A stretch of DNA of 64,000 nt from Phalacrocorax aristotelis (GCF_949628215.1 NC_134276.1:69480233-69544232), one strand, 5' to 3'; shown: positions 50,707 through 63,918, numbered from the stretch's first letter. The notes: generated by a model from the sequence alone, not told the origin. Numbers and translations: made by a program.

Positions 50707-52650
50707 ACACTAGTTTCCCCACCCTTTGAAAAATGTCTGACACGCATACTTTTGTATAACTGAACATCATAAAATCTGGGACCAAGGACTATGCCGTAGA
50801 TATTTACTAAGAAAAGCCACCACAGCATCTTTTAAATAAAACATCCTCAGAAAAGAAGCACTACAGAGCAGATGGGCTATGATGCCTAAGTTCAGAAGTG
50901 ACAGGATTTTGACTGTCTTTTTGTGCCTACTCAAGGTAGGGCTATTCGGTGACACCACAAATGGCTGAGATAACTGGAAGAGGGAGCTCATCAACAAGCT
51001 CCCAGAGCTGAAAGTGAAAACATGGATCTCAGGTTTTTGCCGTTGCATGGAAAGTATAGCACCTGCTACTCATTCACATTCCTATGTAAACACCAGCAAG
51101 GCAAGAAAACATTGACAGCTGTACAGGAATAATACTTAAAGTACAACTTGTGCACCCATACAAGCCAGGTATGATGAAAAGCCAGACTGAATTCCATAAA
51201 GAAAAATCACCACTTCCACTGCATCAGAAATTATTTGAGCCTTTAATGAAAACTGCAGGTGAAGAAACCCAGGTTACCACAATTCCTCTCATCTTAAACA
51301 AAAAAAAACCAAAAAACCACACCCCCAACCCCAAGCTTTGACAAAGAGGCTTTAAAGTAGTCAAAAAATAAGGGTGAAGTTTTGCCAAACAATAGAAAGA
51401 TATGTATAAAATAGGAAAATGAAAATAAAATCCATGTCTGTTGCCCCTTTATTAAGCAGTTAGTAGTCAAGATTGTTAATGCTTAGGCTCATTCCAGCAA
51501 ATGAGGTCAAAAAGGCAGCAAAATTTGCAGAAATTTATCTCAATTAGTAAAGACGGGAACAACTGAAGAGCTATTAATGACCCTGTTGATTAAATACAGC
51601 ATGGGCAAAACCAAAATGAGGCTTGTTTCAAAAACAAACAAACAAAAAAAGGCAAAAAACACCCTGAAAAAAACCCCAAACACCCCTCAAGCTAGTCATT
51701 CACATTGACGGGTCATAAATTCCAAAACAAAATACTTTAACAATTCACACCTCAATACACAAAGGCTATTTACAGAGGATAAGGTAACAAAAAAAATTTG
51801 ATCAATCCATTAAAATATAAAGCATATGGTAAAAACTTCACTTGTATGTCTATTTGATTTAGTTCTAAGCTACTAGGACTAGAAAAGGGTTAGGAGCTAA
51901 CAGAGGTTGTAAAAAGGAACTATAAAAAATAAAAGTGGAAAAAAGGATCGCAAGACGCACACAAAGGCTCCTGGAAGATAAAACACTGAGAACATTTCAG
52001 GAAAACGAACGAGTGGCATGAAAGAGTAATTGCAGTAATCAGTTTACTGAAAAGAAAAACCATTCCCATATATCATTTTTCCAAATACAAAGGGTCAACA
52101 AGACTGAAAAGCAATTCACTCAAACCTGAAAATGCTCATGCAACATATAGCTGACTTTCTTAACATCACTGCCATACTCAGCACATGCTTAGATTCACCT
52201 AAAGAAAGAACTAGGTATCAGAAGGCAAAAACCTACATCCTCTGCGGAATTCACTTACGAAGTTTAAGCAGCAGCCCACTGTGGAGTCCTTCTGTAGGTA
52301 GACAGTAAACAACTGATACTTCTCACCAACTTCCTAAGGAAAGCTTTTATATTCTTAGAAGCCAGTCACAGGTAGATGTTCTTCAGGATAATGAATGCAT
52401 GACCATTCTGGATTGCTCTGAATCACTGCTTTCCTTCATTAAGCTGGACCAAGCAGAAGTGTCACTGCCCAGTTTTTTAGTTAATGCACGTACAGAAAAA
52501 TACAGTTGTCAATTCAGATAACCTTACAGAAATAAGGTTTCAATAGTGGTGGGAAAATAGTATGCCTGTAGAACTTCAAAAACTGTACTTGCCTCCCGGG
52601 TCTGAGCAAGACTGCAATTCATGTGTGGATGTACCAGTGCAGTCTCCTGG

Positions 52651-52713
52651 CAGTGGTATGATTTACACCAAAGCAAGTCAGACAGCTTTGGTGTCTGCTT
52701 AACCTACACTGGA
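52651..52713. repeat. Imperfect hairpin, possible old miniature transposon
   Basis: The core is a perfect 10-bp inverted repeat, ACACCAAAGC (52665-52674) and GCTTTGGTGT (52685-52694), with a 10-base loop. The similarity extends outward on both arms to CAGTG and its complement CACTG, giving imperfect arms of about 25 bases. The sequence ATTTACACCA also matches an old sauropsid repeat phrase, TGATTTACACCAGTGTAA. It lies beyond the proximal NCK2 polyadenylation signal. Confidence 0.6.
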
Positions 52714-53048
52714 GTTATGCGTAGAGGTAGTTGTACTACCACTGGCTGAAATACAGACTAGGCAAGGAACATGTTTTAATAGCAAAAAAAGTACCAGGAA
52801 ACAGCTTCACCTTGCAGTTTTCATTAAAGTTATGAAAGGACTTACTTATCACAGAAACAAGTAACACGGAGCTCATTAGACACTGCCTCATATCAAACTG
52901 TCCTCTGCTGTCACAGAAATTTTCTTTTTAGGCCACACAAATTCCAGGACAAACAAATTCATTATTCACTCTATTTCACCTTGCTAAAGCAACACCAGGA
53001 CTACCACCCAAGGATGAATCCAGTACTCCATCATGACATAATACCTTT

Positions 53049-53054
53049 TTTATT
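53049..53054 (-). terminator. NCK2: Possible distal NCK2 polyadenylation signal
   Basis: A second AATAAA on the minus strand lies about 275 bases beyond the first. No clear GU-rich downstream element is visible, so it is listed only as an alternative site. Confidence 0.2.
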
Positions 53055-53322
53055 ACAATATCCAAAAAACCAAGTATGCAAGATTTTGAGATCTCACGAT
53101 CCCTTCTTCAATCTCAGGAATGTGCCATCTAAAGACTGTATATTTAAACCATAAAGGAGTTTAAATGTAAAGAAAAGAGGAAAAATGCATTTTCTTCATA
53201 AACATTCTCTGTGTGTCTTCCTACCAACCACACCATCCTCTGTAAAACCCGAAGATTTCTTTCTGTAAAGCAAATATATATATAGTGTTGGTAGCCCGCC
53301 CCACCCTGTCCCAAGATCAGTT

Positions 53323-53328
53323 TTTATT
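53323..53328 (-). terminator. NCK2: Polyadenylation signal AATAAA, probable NCK2 proximal site
   Basis: The plus strand reads TTTATT, giving AATAAA on the minus strand in the context GATTAATAAAAACTG. About 20-40 bases further along the transcript direction the sequence becomes G-rich (GGGACAGGGTGGGGCGGG), as expected for a downstream element. This is the first canonical signal with such a flank after the NCK2 stop codon that I found. Confidence 0.55.
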
Positions 53329-54057
53329 AATCTTCCGTATTAGTGTCAACAATCAGCTACAGATACATATTACTTTGAGAATTAAATACATAATTGTTTA
53401 ATTCAAACAAGCAGAAGGGCAAGAGGAAAAAGCATTATGTGGATGGCACATTTGGTTGTAGATTACCAAAACATTCAGCCTTTACAATTCAATGATTCTT
53501 TCTCTAGTAATCAACTTTCAAATAAAATTTCTCTTTGTTGCAATTACAGACCAAAATACACTAGATAGTTTTCTTTTACTACAATCTTACCATAGTAGTT
53601 TAAGAAGTACTATTACAAAATGCTTTTAATTAGTGTACTCTTTACAAAGAGTCGGAGAGGCAATGTAATAGCAGAGTACAGTGTAAAGAGTGCTTCTAGG
53701 AACTAGGAGGTTTTGTAATATACTACTCGGTAAGCGATATACCTACAGAACTCACAGCCACAACTGTTATGTCTACTCTCTCTCACTTAAGTAGCTGCAG
53801 CTTCAGTGCATTCAAACTGTGCCCGATGTCTCTGAACGGAGAGTTCTGCTTGCGTGAGCAATCTGAACAGATTAACACTGGTTTGAATTGAAAACACCCC
53901 TCCTTGATCTGAGCTAACTATGTAAACGTACACAGGAGAGGGGAGTTTTGAACTCAGCTGGGAAGGTGAGTGCTCACCACGGCCACCCAAGGGAAACTCT
54001 CAACCTGAAGAGAGGTGGTCGGAGATTAACAGAACTGGAACACAAAGAGGCAAACAG

Positions 54058-54077
54058 AAAAAAAAAAAAAAAAAAAA
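54058..54077 (-). repeat. T20 tract in the NCK2 3' UTR (A20 on plus)
   Basis: Twenty uninterrupted A on the plus strand, transcribed as U20 about 150 bases after the NCK2 stop codon. Confidence 0.9.
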
Positions 54078-54224
54078 GGACAAATAGCAACTGACAGAGC
54101 AAACACTTTAGAAAGAGCTATTCCTTAAGCCTGCTTCAGATATTGCTCTGCTCTATAAAAGTGAATTTAGGACCTAAGGCTTGTAAGTTATAAGAGACCC
54201 AGGCGGCCAAGTCCATCTTCAACG

Positions 54225-54419
54225 TCACTGAAGTGCTTTCACAAGATATAGCTTTTCCCCGTGTTCACTGGTGAAGATGGGAGCCTTTTTGTAGTGTTCC
54301 ACCAACTCATCCATCGTATTAAAGCGACGCTGCCCAATGCAATAGACATTGTCCACGAGCTGCACCTTGAAATGTTTGTTCTTCCCCGATGCCTTTAGAG
54401 ATACTGAGAAGTCACTGGG
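54225..54419 (-). CDS. NCK2: NCK2 terminal coding exon (C-terminal half of the SH2 domain)
   Basis: NCK2 (Grb4) is a cytoplasmic adaptor with three SH3 domains and one C-terminal SH2 domain. It links phosphotyrosine on receptors and scaffolds to actin regulators such as the WASP and PAK systems. This exon encodes the last 64 residues, from [12 protein letters not shown] to [10 protein letters not shown], then TGA at 54225-54227. Visible SH2 landmarks are [17 protein letters not shown] (residues about 18-34 of the exon), [13 protein letters not shown] and the C-terminal EKLYLV. The [12 protein letters not shown] and SEHGEK variants, as I remember the family, point to NCK2 rather than NCK1. The exon starts on a codon boundary directly after a minus-strand acceptor (T-rich tract, then TTCTCAACAG, with the AG at 54421-54420). 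Upstream exons with the SH3 domains lie beyond 64000. The frame is intact with no disabling change. An open frame running further upstream to 54515 is intron read-through, not coding. Confidence 0.93.
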   Translation of the reverse strand, partial: PSDFSVSLKASGKNKHFKVQLVDNVYCIGQRRFNTMDELVEHYKKAPIFTSEHGEKLYLVKALQ

Positions 54420-57400
54420 CTGTTGAGAAGAATTTAAAAAGAAAAAAAAAAGAATTACATAAAAGTGAACAAAATAAAGGCGTAATTTTGCGGTTTCAGG
54501 AACAAACTGTGTCATACAGTTGATGGTAATTTATGCTAGTCTTTGTTCCACAGCTCGGTGCTTTAGCTACTTAAGAAACCCAATAGTCTATTATTCAATA
54601 AATAATTGCCATCATTATTAACATCCACAGTTAAGTCAGTTAAGTGAAAGCTCCCCAGATGCACAGTCTGAAGTTGCCAATTACATGACTAAATTGCAAA
54701 TATTATCTTAGTTACTCAGTCTAGAAGCATGAGAATTTCAAGGAGAAGGGAAAAACTTTCATCATGTATGGCTTCCTTGCTAGAGAGTTCTGGAGAAAGC
54801 AATTATTGCAGTATTGCTTGGGTGAGATAAAGAAAATTCCCCATATTGCTTCTTTTAGAGTCATGACCACTAGAGGGCCATTCTCGCTTTGCATTGCAGA
54901 AGGCAAAAATACATTCACCTTTTATCTTCGTTACCACATGTATGGGGAATAATTTCTCCTATTGAACACACCTTTTTTGTAAAAAAACAAAAACACAGAT
55001 AAAGCCATACAATAAAAACACAGTACAAATCTCACCATCAAACCACTGCCCACGAAAGACAATTTAAGCACTAATTAAGTTACTCAGGATAGAATAATTT
55101 CATATGATAAATCTCTTCGTCTGGGCAATTGGTTGCTTTAATGAAGACGGCACTGTCATCCAAACAGCAGGGATGAGACCATTCTGCTTTTTGTGCCACA
55201 TGCTGCTGTAGGAGGGTAGAAAGGACACACTGTCCCTCGCTTCCAGCCAAACTCCATCTCTAGTCATCGACCGCTGCTGGCTGGCTGTAAAGATGGGAGT
55301 ATGGGCTTTGCCCGGCGAGAGGTGGCTGGAGGCAGGTGTCACCAGCCAGCAGGAAAACAGAATACTAAAAAATACAAAGCACACACCAGAGTTTGCAGCA
55401 AGCACTTAATGGAGACAATTAACGCCTGACTCAACTCTGGAGGTGCCGCTGCAGGGTCTCTGCCCGCTGAAGGCATGGCTTCAGGCAGAAACCGTTGAAG
55501 GCGCCACTTGCCAGACTTCAGGTGCAGCCTTCCTGCGGTCCCTCCATCCTCCCCCTACCACGCTGCTGCTTTGGTCAGGCCAGTGCTGTAAAACTGAACT
55601 CGTCCAGGCTAAACAAAACCCACAAGGGACTATCTGGTTCACAGCGTATCTTTACAAACAACCCTGAGCGCAGCTGCGGCACAGCAGAAGACCAAGCAGG
55701 GGGAGCCCTCAGACGTTACTGTCATCACCAGACTTCGGGTTCACGAAACTACAGCCTGCTGAGCCCTCTACACTCTGGGGGGTCAGATACACACTGAGTA
55801 CATACCCAAGTAAGCTGAAGAACAGCACTTTCTCAGGCATACTTTTTTTTTCTTGCAATGATGTGGGTCTCTGCCCCACACATCCCCCATGTTCTGCCTA
55901 TCCCAAAATCTCATCCCTTGCATCTCCCCCTCACCTGTTTTAATACTGATGCCTTCTCTGCCTTGCCTTCTGACTCCATCTGCCCTGCCCAGAGCAAACA
56001 AATCTCCTGCTGCACCTGTTGACCTTGCTCTGGCCCAACTCCCCAGGCTCACACCTTGACTTTGGCCAGCAGCTAGCTCCCCACACCTCCGGACTAACCC
56101 TCTTCTACCTGGAGCCACGACGTTCCAGTTCCACAAGCATCACTTCTTTAAAAATTATTTTACAAAACACCCATAGGAGAATTACTACTTCTTCTGAGCC
56201 TTCACAAGGCCCAGTGTCACTGGGCCTTGGCTGGGTCAGTGAAGGCTGCCTTAGGCATTGAGCAGGTCCAAAGCCACCAGCTTAAGATACATGCAAGACA
56301 CCCATGACTGCCAAGAGGAGAGGAATGGGGAGGGCAGGGGAAATGGATGGAAAGAAATGTGCATAAAAGCATATCCTTGGGATTTCCAGTGCTCCACCCA
56401 AGACACATTTCATGCCCTGTCATCCATGCCTAGCTCCAAGTTCAAAAACTGCTATTTTAAGCCAGGTGATATTAAACCCCTGCCTCAGGAGCATTGCAAA
56501 CAAGGCTGCACAGAACTCGCACCAAAACTGACCTATTTTCAACACCGACCTTACTGGGTTACAGCTAACATGGTTGTACCAACACTGCGCTGTGGTTAAG
56601 ACCCTGAACACCGTATGGACAAACACTCCGACAGCCACAACCACACAGGCCTAGGACCCGTTTCAATGGACATCTCCATAGCCCTAAGAAGCAGCAGCCA
56701 TTAAACAGTAACAAAGCACAGGCTGCACAAACGAAGCTCTGCAGAAGCTCTGGGACCCTGGGCTCATGGAGGAGAAATTTAGGGGACGGGTTCTGGGTAG
56801 CGAGCTGATCGCTGTGTTCTAAACACAGGCTACCAGGCAGGTCGACAGGGTCTCTTCAAGGACAGCACTGAGGGGATTACTTATGGACTACCTGCTTTGG
56901 GTTCAAAAAACAAGATCAAGTCTTGCTAAGTTCTGCTGCTTCCATGGGCGATGCCTACGCCAAATGGAAACCAGTAGCCAAAAGGCCCTCATTTAAAATA
57001 GAAGAGCTTACAAACAGGGAAGTTCATAATCTGAACCAAACACCTTTTTTTTTTGTTTTAGGAACAGGAAAAGATGTTTTGACAAAGGTTTAAGAATAAG
57101 TGAAATAATCACTTCGCGCTCAGTGAAGTTTTACTGTGTTCTGACATAGCGCAGTTGTTTTCAGCATGTCAAAATTATGAATTTTCAAAGCTCCTTGTAT
57201 CTGCTAAGAATCATTATCTTTAGACCAGAAAGGATATGCTAATGACACAGAGAGGGGCTGGAATAGGTCTTAGACATCTGATCTGCTATCCTATGTCCCA
57301 GGTGCTGGCCAGACTTATATCTTTCTGAGGTGATCTACACAATACATTAAATACTTTTCCTGCCATTTTAATTATAACTTTAATGAATGAACATTCTCCT

Positions 57401-59306
57401 GAACTATTGTCCATTCTTCCCAGCCTTCGAGCTGCTAATTAGATTGATGCATAAGTAGAAGACATTATTATCGCTTATTTTCTCCAGAATATGTTACAAA
57501 GTTTATTCTTTTCGTGACCCAATTAAAAAAATATAAAAAGGCGGAAAGGCCAATCTAACTCTTTTGAGAGCCATCATCCGGTGCAAAGAGAAAGAAAAGC
57601 TTGAACAGCTGTTGCAAAAATCCTCAAACCCTTTATTGGCCTCAGTGTAGTAACTTGTACAGGATTCAAGAACAACCAGCAAAAGCAACTGGACTTGCAT
57701 TTGTTTTTATTTTGGTTCTTACCCACTCTTAAGAAACGTGCAAAATGGTTAAAAAGAGTATTTAAAAAAAACCCTCTAGATAAACTACTGCTCTTAACAT
57801 TACCATTTCAAAGTATGCTGGTTCGATGCAGCTTGAATTGGTTCCCTGCTGTCCTCCTTGGATTTGCTCCAAGCCTGTTTATTTTATTTACTGTTTAAGC
57901 TATTTTGTTTCAACTGCTGGCCAATTTTTCTCCCTTCTCCCTCTTAAATTAATTGCTACATTTGGATGTTTGCACACTAACTTTTCCAGGAATAAAAGTC
58001 TCACATACACCAAATAAAGGCACATCAGAAATAAGCTTTAATCCCTTAAATCTACAGAGGAGCTGATTCCACAAGAGAATTACAGAGCATAGCTTTGTGG
58101 CAGGGAACCTGTGAATATTTCTGTACCGTCATAATTGGTAAGACTAAAACCTGAAGTTAAATCAATTCCTAAACCAGAAAATGGAAGATTAGCTGTTATG
58201 CATTGGCAGCATTTCAGTCCAAATGTAGCAGTACTTTGAATTGTTTCAGATACTTTTATTTTAACTCCTGCTTATGACTGAGATGACCATAAGCTAGCTG
58301 GTGCCTACAGCATGTGGAAGACAACAGGTAGGAAGATCTTCCTTCAATTCTACTTCTTTGGTTAGGAACTTCATTGTTTTTTTCAAAAAAGATGGAAAAC
58401 TTTATCATGAGGACAACTTATAAAGTGATATAAAGGAAAACAAGTGAAACCAAACAAGAAGGTTCCCTCTTTACAATCTCCATTTGAAAATGAAAAGACA
58501 ATTTTATCATAAATAGCAATGTTGGGAAAAATAATTCCTTCTGAAAGCCTTTTACTGATCCTGTAACTTTTTTTTTTTTTCTTTCGATCCAGTTCCACTT
58601 GGCAATGTCCCTCCTCTATGGAAGATGTTCTAATGCATTAATTCTTCAGACTATTCTAGACCCTTTGAGCTCCCATCTGTGAGCCTGGAGCTCCCCAACT
58701 CCTTCCACTTCCATTCCCACATTTTTCCTCACTCCTCCTACTCAGTCACCCAGCCAAAAAAAACAAGTCAGAGGTCTAAGGTCAGACTGGACAGCACCAT
58801 CCGGGAGAGTTAACAATTCCTTTTTCCACCCCTTCCACCTCGTTTAGACATAAACGAATACCCTTCCTTTCTATGTAATGTTCACCATGTTCCAAAATCA
58901 ACAGTACACACGTCAAAAACATGAATTGGCTCCATTGATCTTCAAATACAGCTCTAATAAGATTTCTATTCTTCAATTTAAAATAAACCACTAGGATATT
59001 TCCTTACGGCTGTTTTTAAAGATAAACTTTCTCCTCCTCTCTGCTGTACTCATCAATCACAGCATGTCACAGAACATGACAAATGCCTCAGTTTTTGAAC
59101 AGTTGCCACGTTTCATTGCTTCTATCCAACACTTGCAGGATGAAAACCCCAGGAAAATATGGGACACCCTAAGCACTACATAATCAGCACCTCAAAAAGC
59201 ATACAAACTCTCAACCTGTGCCTCCTCCCTCTGCTGTCGCTGTTGCTGGACAAAGAGCACAGAAGCTAAATGCGATCTCAAAGGACTGACGCAAATCCAG
59301 TTGTAC

Positions 59307-59364
59307 CTACAATCCTCAGTATCACCTTAACAGATCTACAGTCGTCAGTATCATCTTAACATTA
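59307..59364 (+). repeat. Imperfect 29-bp tandem duplication
   Basis: Two adjacent 29-base units, sharing CTACA, then CAGTATCA and CTTAACA, differ at only a few positions. Confidence 0.8.
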
Positions 59365-62300
59365 TGCCCTGCAACCCCACATAGGACTGGTTACTATAAT
59401 CTGATAGCTGTGACACTATTGACAGAAGGTAGCCATTACTTCCTAACGAATAATTGCTTCTGAAATTGTCCAAAAAATTGCAAAGCTCATGCATGCTAGT
59501 AAACAGAAGTGGTCTGAGAAAAATAACATCTTCCCTGCTTCATGGGAAGACATCACAGGGCTAGGAAGTAGTGGTATTTGCCTAATCACCAGTTTCGCAC
59601 CCACTCACAGCAGAGTGCAAGGGGACTGTGAGTCCTAACAGAGGCTCCCTTTGAAATCTAAGGGTGTCCGCAGCAGAGGGTCTGCTCAGAAGCTAGAGGT
59701 GTGGGGTGGTTGCCCTCCCTCATCACCGGCCACAACCTATTACTGCTTCCTGTTAGCTACAGCGCTAGCAAGTACACTTGTTTCCCAGGGTGAATCTGAA
59801 CAAAACCCCCTCTTCCTTCCAAATTTCCTTCTCTCCCCAGAGGAATCTTAGATCTTCAAAGCATGACAATCACCTACCCAACCCAGGCCAACAGTGTCAG
59901 CCAAGACTTGTTTGTCTTGTGTTAGGTGCTACGCAGACAGAACAAAAATCTGACCACCGAAGAGCCTGCAATTCAAAGAGGGTAAGAAGTGGTTGTACAG
60001 AGACCGCATAGATTAAATCTGCATCATTTGTTCAGGAGCGCTACTTAAACGAGACAACCAACTTCATTTTTTACCAACTGAGCAGCCTGCAACAGAAAGA
60101 ACAAATCAAGCAGTACTTCCAACTTGGTATGTTGCACTTCAGTCTCCTCCTTTACATCTCCAAAATTAAGGTGACATTACCTAGGTATAACAGAGTTGGC
60201 AAAAGTGTTATCAGGAGGTAACCGTGCCTGTTACATAAACTATAGGCTTAAACAATTCAAACAAGTTTATGGTTCTAAAAATAGTATTTCATAATTAAGA
60301 TAATCAGGCCTCTAGCTACCCGACAGAGTTTCGCCTAGGATATTCTCCACTATGGCAGCATCCCTTAGATCTAAGTGTAACTGAGGACAGTATTTTTGGC
60401 TAAAGGAGTCTAATCGTGAGACAAACATCTCGTAAGCTGAATCTAGAGACACATTGTAAAATCTTGCAACTACTAAAATTTGAACTGGAAAAACACGACA
60501 CATCAAGTGAATGCAGAATAATACAAACCTTCATCTAGTCAAGGAGAGCTTTTCATAGCTCAGTAATAAGAATGAAACTCAAAGAGATCGAAGGAAAACT
60601 TTTATACAGATGAGTTTTTGTAACTATGGTGATGCTATAGAAATGGGAAGGCTATAGAAAATCCTAAAACAGGTCAAAAATCAGGCACAGAACTAGCAGG
60701 ATGACTCATGGTTTTATCTATGGGCCTTTTCAGAAAGGAATAACCCTTGCATCCATGGATTTAATAGGTGGGTTCATAACACAGTGTAATGGGAAGTGCT
60801 GGTCTGGTGGAAAGATGAGCAAACCGGAGAGCTGACAACTTTGGTCTGTTCAGTCCGGTCTCTCTAATCGAGGTCTTTTGTTCTGATCATGCCGACACTC
60901 CTAGTGACTTTTAGCCACAGCACGAACAGCCTCTGTAGTCACACGTGAAATATGACAACCATCAAGAATTTAAGAGTTATTTCTAAAATCTTTCTTTGTT
61001 CCATACATAATAAGCTTGAAATATATATTTTATGATCTTTTTCCCAATACTATCAAGTATGCCGAATCGCTTATTATATCATTCCTGTGCTTCAGGAAAA
61101 AAAAACACACAACAAACTAGCAGTCCCCAATGCTTTTATAATTCGCATACATAAACAAATTATATGATGGTATGATACATAAAGATTGGGGAAGACAAAA
61201 GTTTGAGATGCAGTAAAATATTTCTTTAAACTTAATAAAAAATAAAACTATCAAGCAGTACTACAACAAAGGAGGCATTTATATGCATAACTACAGTTTT
61301 TCTCATTGCTCAAAGAACACCCCAAACACAGGATCTGCAAGACCAGATCAAGATTACAAAAAGGAAAAAAAAAAAAGGTAAGTTCCTCTTATCTTCAGCA
61401 CATTTTTTGTTTGTGTGTGCGTGCAAAAAGCTTGCTGTAATATGAATTGAGTAAGTTTTCTGGGATTCCAGTAAGTATTAGATACTGGAAACAACTTGAG
61501 GACCTCATTCTGAATGAAAATTTTGGTGCTCCACAAGCAACAACTTCCCCAGCAGCAATGCAGGCAGCAAATTTGAAGCTGCTTTGAATAAAGTGCATTT
61601 AGTGGTAGGATGTCGTATTAAATTAAAAGGTTACTGCTGTGTCCTTTCAAGGAAATTTGTCTACTCCGAGGTAATGTACATTCTTAAGAGCAAAACAACA
61701 AGCCGTAACATGGCGGTCACTATGACATGGCATGCGCTGAGAAATGGCTGCGTATTTTTGTATATTAACTAATTTATTAATTTTCAAGCTGTCCTTCTGG
61801 CACTTTCCCAGAAGACAGAAGCAATTTGATAGCTCCTGTCTTGTGATAACCCAAAATGCAGCATCCAGGTCTGAAAGTGAGCTCCTATATGCTGGACGGA
61901 CACACACCAAGGGTACACCATATCCAGTATACCCGCCTGCTCCTGCCAGACAGGTGCTACCTTGAAGAGACAGCTGAACTACTTAATTTAATGATTACCA
62001 TAACCCTCCAGTGGCTTTCTACATTTTAGAAGACTGTATGCAACACCTCAGCCTTTTCTTCTGTTGACTAAACAACCTCGATTTTGCTCAGCCTCTATCA
62101 CTCAGCCATGTTTCCTACATTTCTATTTTTCTTCCCGTTCTCCTCTGGTTTATTTTTTATTTATTTGCACTTGACTGCATTTAGTGATTGCAGTTAACTA
62201 AGAGCAGAAATAGGAAGTCAACAGCACAGAGCTTCAAAGAAAGGATAGTTTGACAGCTATCACATCTTCTGCAGAGCAAATTCATCAAGGAAAGATGTCT

Positions 62301-62611
62301 GAAATTTAATCAGGCAATACTGTATCCAGGAAAAAAAATTTTAAAAATATTCGGGACTATTACAGAACTATGTTTTATCAATATTACACGAGGTAAAAAT
62401 TTCAGGGAATAGCAAGAGTCATAACTTCAATAATGATACTAAAGTAGTAACGTTTTCCAAAAATTAGAATGCAAAGCTTTATTTGGATTTAGAAAATCCT
62501 AGAGTTCACAATTTCCTTGTCTTTCAGCTGTTGTTCCGCTGTCACTACAAGCCTCTGTTCATCTCCCTTGCCAAGAGCCCACACACGCCAGCCAATCCCA
62601 AATCTTATTAT

Positions 62612-62674
62612 TGCATACGAGTAACACGTGAAGAGTCAGACTGAAGCCTGAAATATTTAGTTGCTTATCCACTA
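62612..62674. repeat. Unidentified 63-bp repeat, copy 1
   Basis: Aligns without gaps to 63919-63981 at 50 of 63 bases. The shared core reads TGAAGCCTGAAA, ATTTA, TTGCTT and CCACTAA. Similarity may continue further right. It is probably an old dispersed element; the family is unknown. Confidence 0.65.
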
Positions 62675-63918
62675 AAGACTATCCTTTACACTACCTAATG
62701 GATCTGCCTCAGTACCACCTCAGATTTTGACTTCGTTCTGGGACCTCTTCTGAGTAGCTGAAATTGTAACTTAGGAAGAACAGAATCAGAAAATGAAATG
62801 CAAAACATTCTTCCAAAAAGTATCGGGAGCTAAAACGATCTTTACTTCCAGATTTGAGCTCAGGGTTAATTCTCCCCCTTACTTAAAGCAAATTCTTTCT
62901 TTTCCAGCATGCAGTCATGCCAAGACCTACTACTGACTAGTTACTGAGATAATTTACACAAGGAATAGTATATGGGAACAGTTTTCCCCCAATTTATAGA
63001 CATTTATGATAAAGACTATCACAAGTTCTAACCAGAAGTGATATATACAATCAATACAGCCTTCTGAAGACATTAGAGTCAGGAAATATTTTATAAACCA
63101 TATTATGCCTCAAACTATGTGCAGTTGACACTGCTTAAGTTTTTATTTGCAATCTATGTTGTAAAGCAGGATAGCCCACAATATAGGCACAGTGAAATCT
63201 GATACAAATATGGCATACAGACATCTGTAGCTGTAGGAGGTATACTTATTTTAGTAGTACCATACCGTCAAATTAGAAGACTGAGCTAGTATAGCTACAT
63301 TAACTTTGAATTTTTATACACGAAGCAGCAAAATACTTAATGAAAACATCTCCTAAACAACAATTTGCCCTACAATTGAAACTTGAAATTGAAATGCAGA
63401 AAAAATTCAGGTTTGATTTTTTTTCCTTTTTGGTAGCTTTTGAAAGATGTATTAGGGAATTATTAAAATCTGTCACCTTTTCAAAATCACAATCAAGGAA
63501 TAATTAAATTTTGAGTGCTTTAACTATAAATTCGCTGGCCTCAGCATACATGAAAGGCCTTTCAGTGTAATTTTAAATTTGAACTTTTAGAATCCCTCTG
63601 ATGCCATCAAGGCTCAATTTACAAAGCATATGTGCTGCTGACTTGACTCTTTCTGTTGTGCACCATAATCTTAACAATTAGATAAAATAACTACTTTACT
63701 GTATTACAACCTCAATAATTTAAGTAGAGCAGAAATACATTAAAGTGGAATTTTAAGCAATAGTTTAAAGAACCTATGTTATTATTCAATTAAAAGCAGA
63801 ACAAAACTGACCAATGCAAAGATTCCATTTGAAATTAGCTTTAAAATCAGATTAATGACTGGATTTGCAAGTCACAAGAATTTTTCTACCTCCTAGCGTC
63901 ATAAATTTGAGGAGGATC

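Larger units (their letters stand above)
38951..52650. other. Intergenic AT-rich sequence downstream of NCK2
   Basis: No gene recognised on either strand. Open frames are all 132 codons or shorter and without a family signature, for example 42072-42470 and 45025-45288 on plus. One ancient repeat-like stretch lies at 41345-41460 and a small palindrome at 50683-50706. Short A or T runs occur near 46927-46941 and 48757-48771. ECRG4, which follows NCK2 in human, was searched for by its conserved segment and not seen. Confidence 0.5.
53306..54224 (-). other. NCK2: NCK2 3' untranslated region
   Basis: This stretch follows the NCK2 stop codon on the minus strand and runs about 0.9 kb to a polyadenylation signal at 53323-53328. 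The exact cleavage site is inferred to lie 10-25 bases past that signal. It is AT-rich, with no long open frame in the sense direction. One oddity is a 20-base T run in the mRNA sense at 54077-54058, roughly 150 bases after the stop. A second possible signal lies further on at 53049-53054, so a longer isoform cannot be excluded. The length is in the range I expect for this gene, but the boundary is an inference from signal position only. Confidence 0.6.

Noticed and set aside
54420..54515. Upstream extension of the NCK2 exon frame beginning [11 protein letters not shown]
   Set aside because: It lies beyond a clear acceptor and reads through the T-rich tract of the intron. NCK2 homology begins exactly at PSDF.
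57825..57850. GGTTCGATGC as a tRNA T-arm
   Set aside because: No acceptor, D-arm or anticodon structure can be formed around it.
60312..60506. Minus-strand 64-codon frame inside the NCK2 intron with a protein-like composition
   Set aside because: I could not link it to any gene, pseudogene or transposon protein, and no flanking splice sites were convincing.
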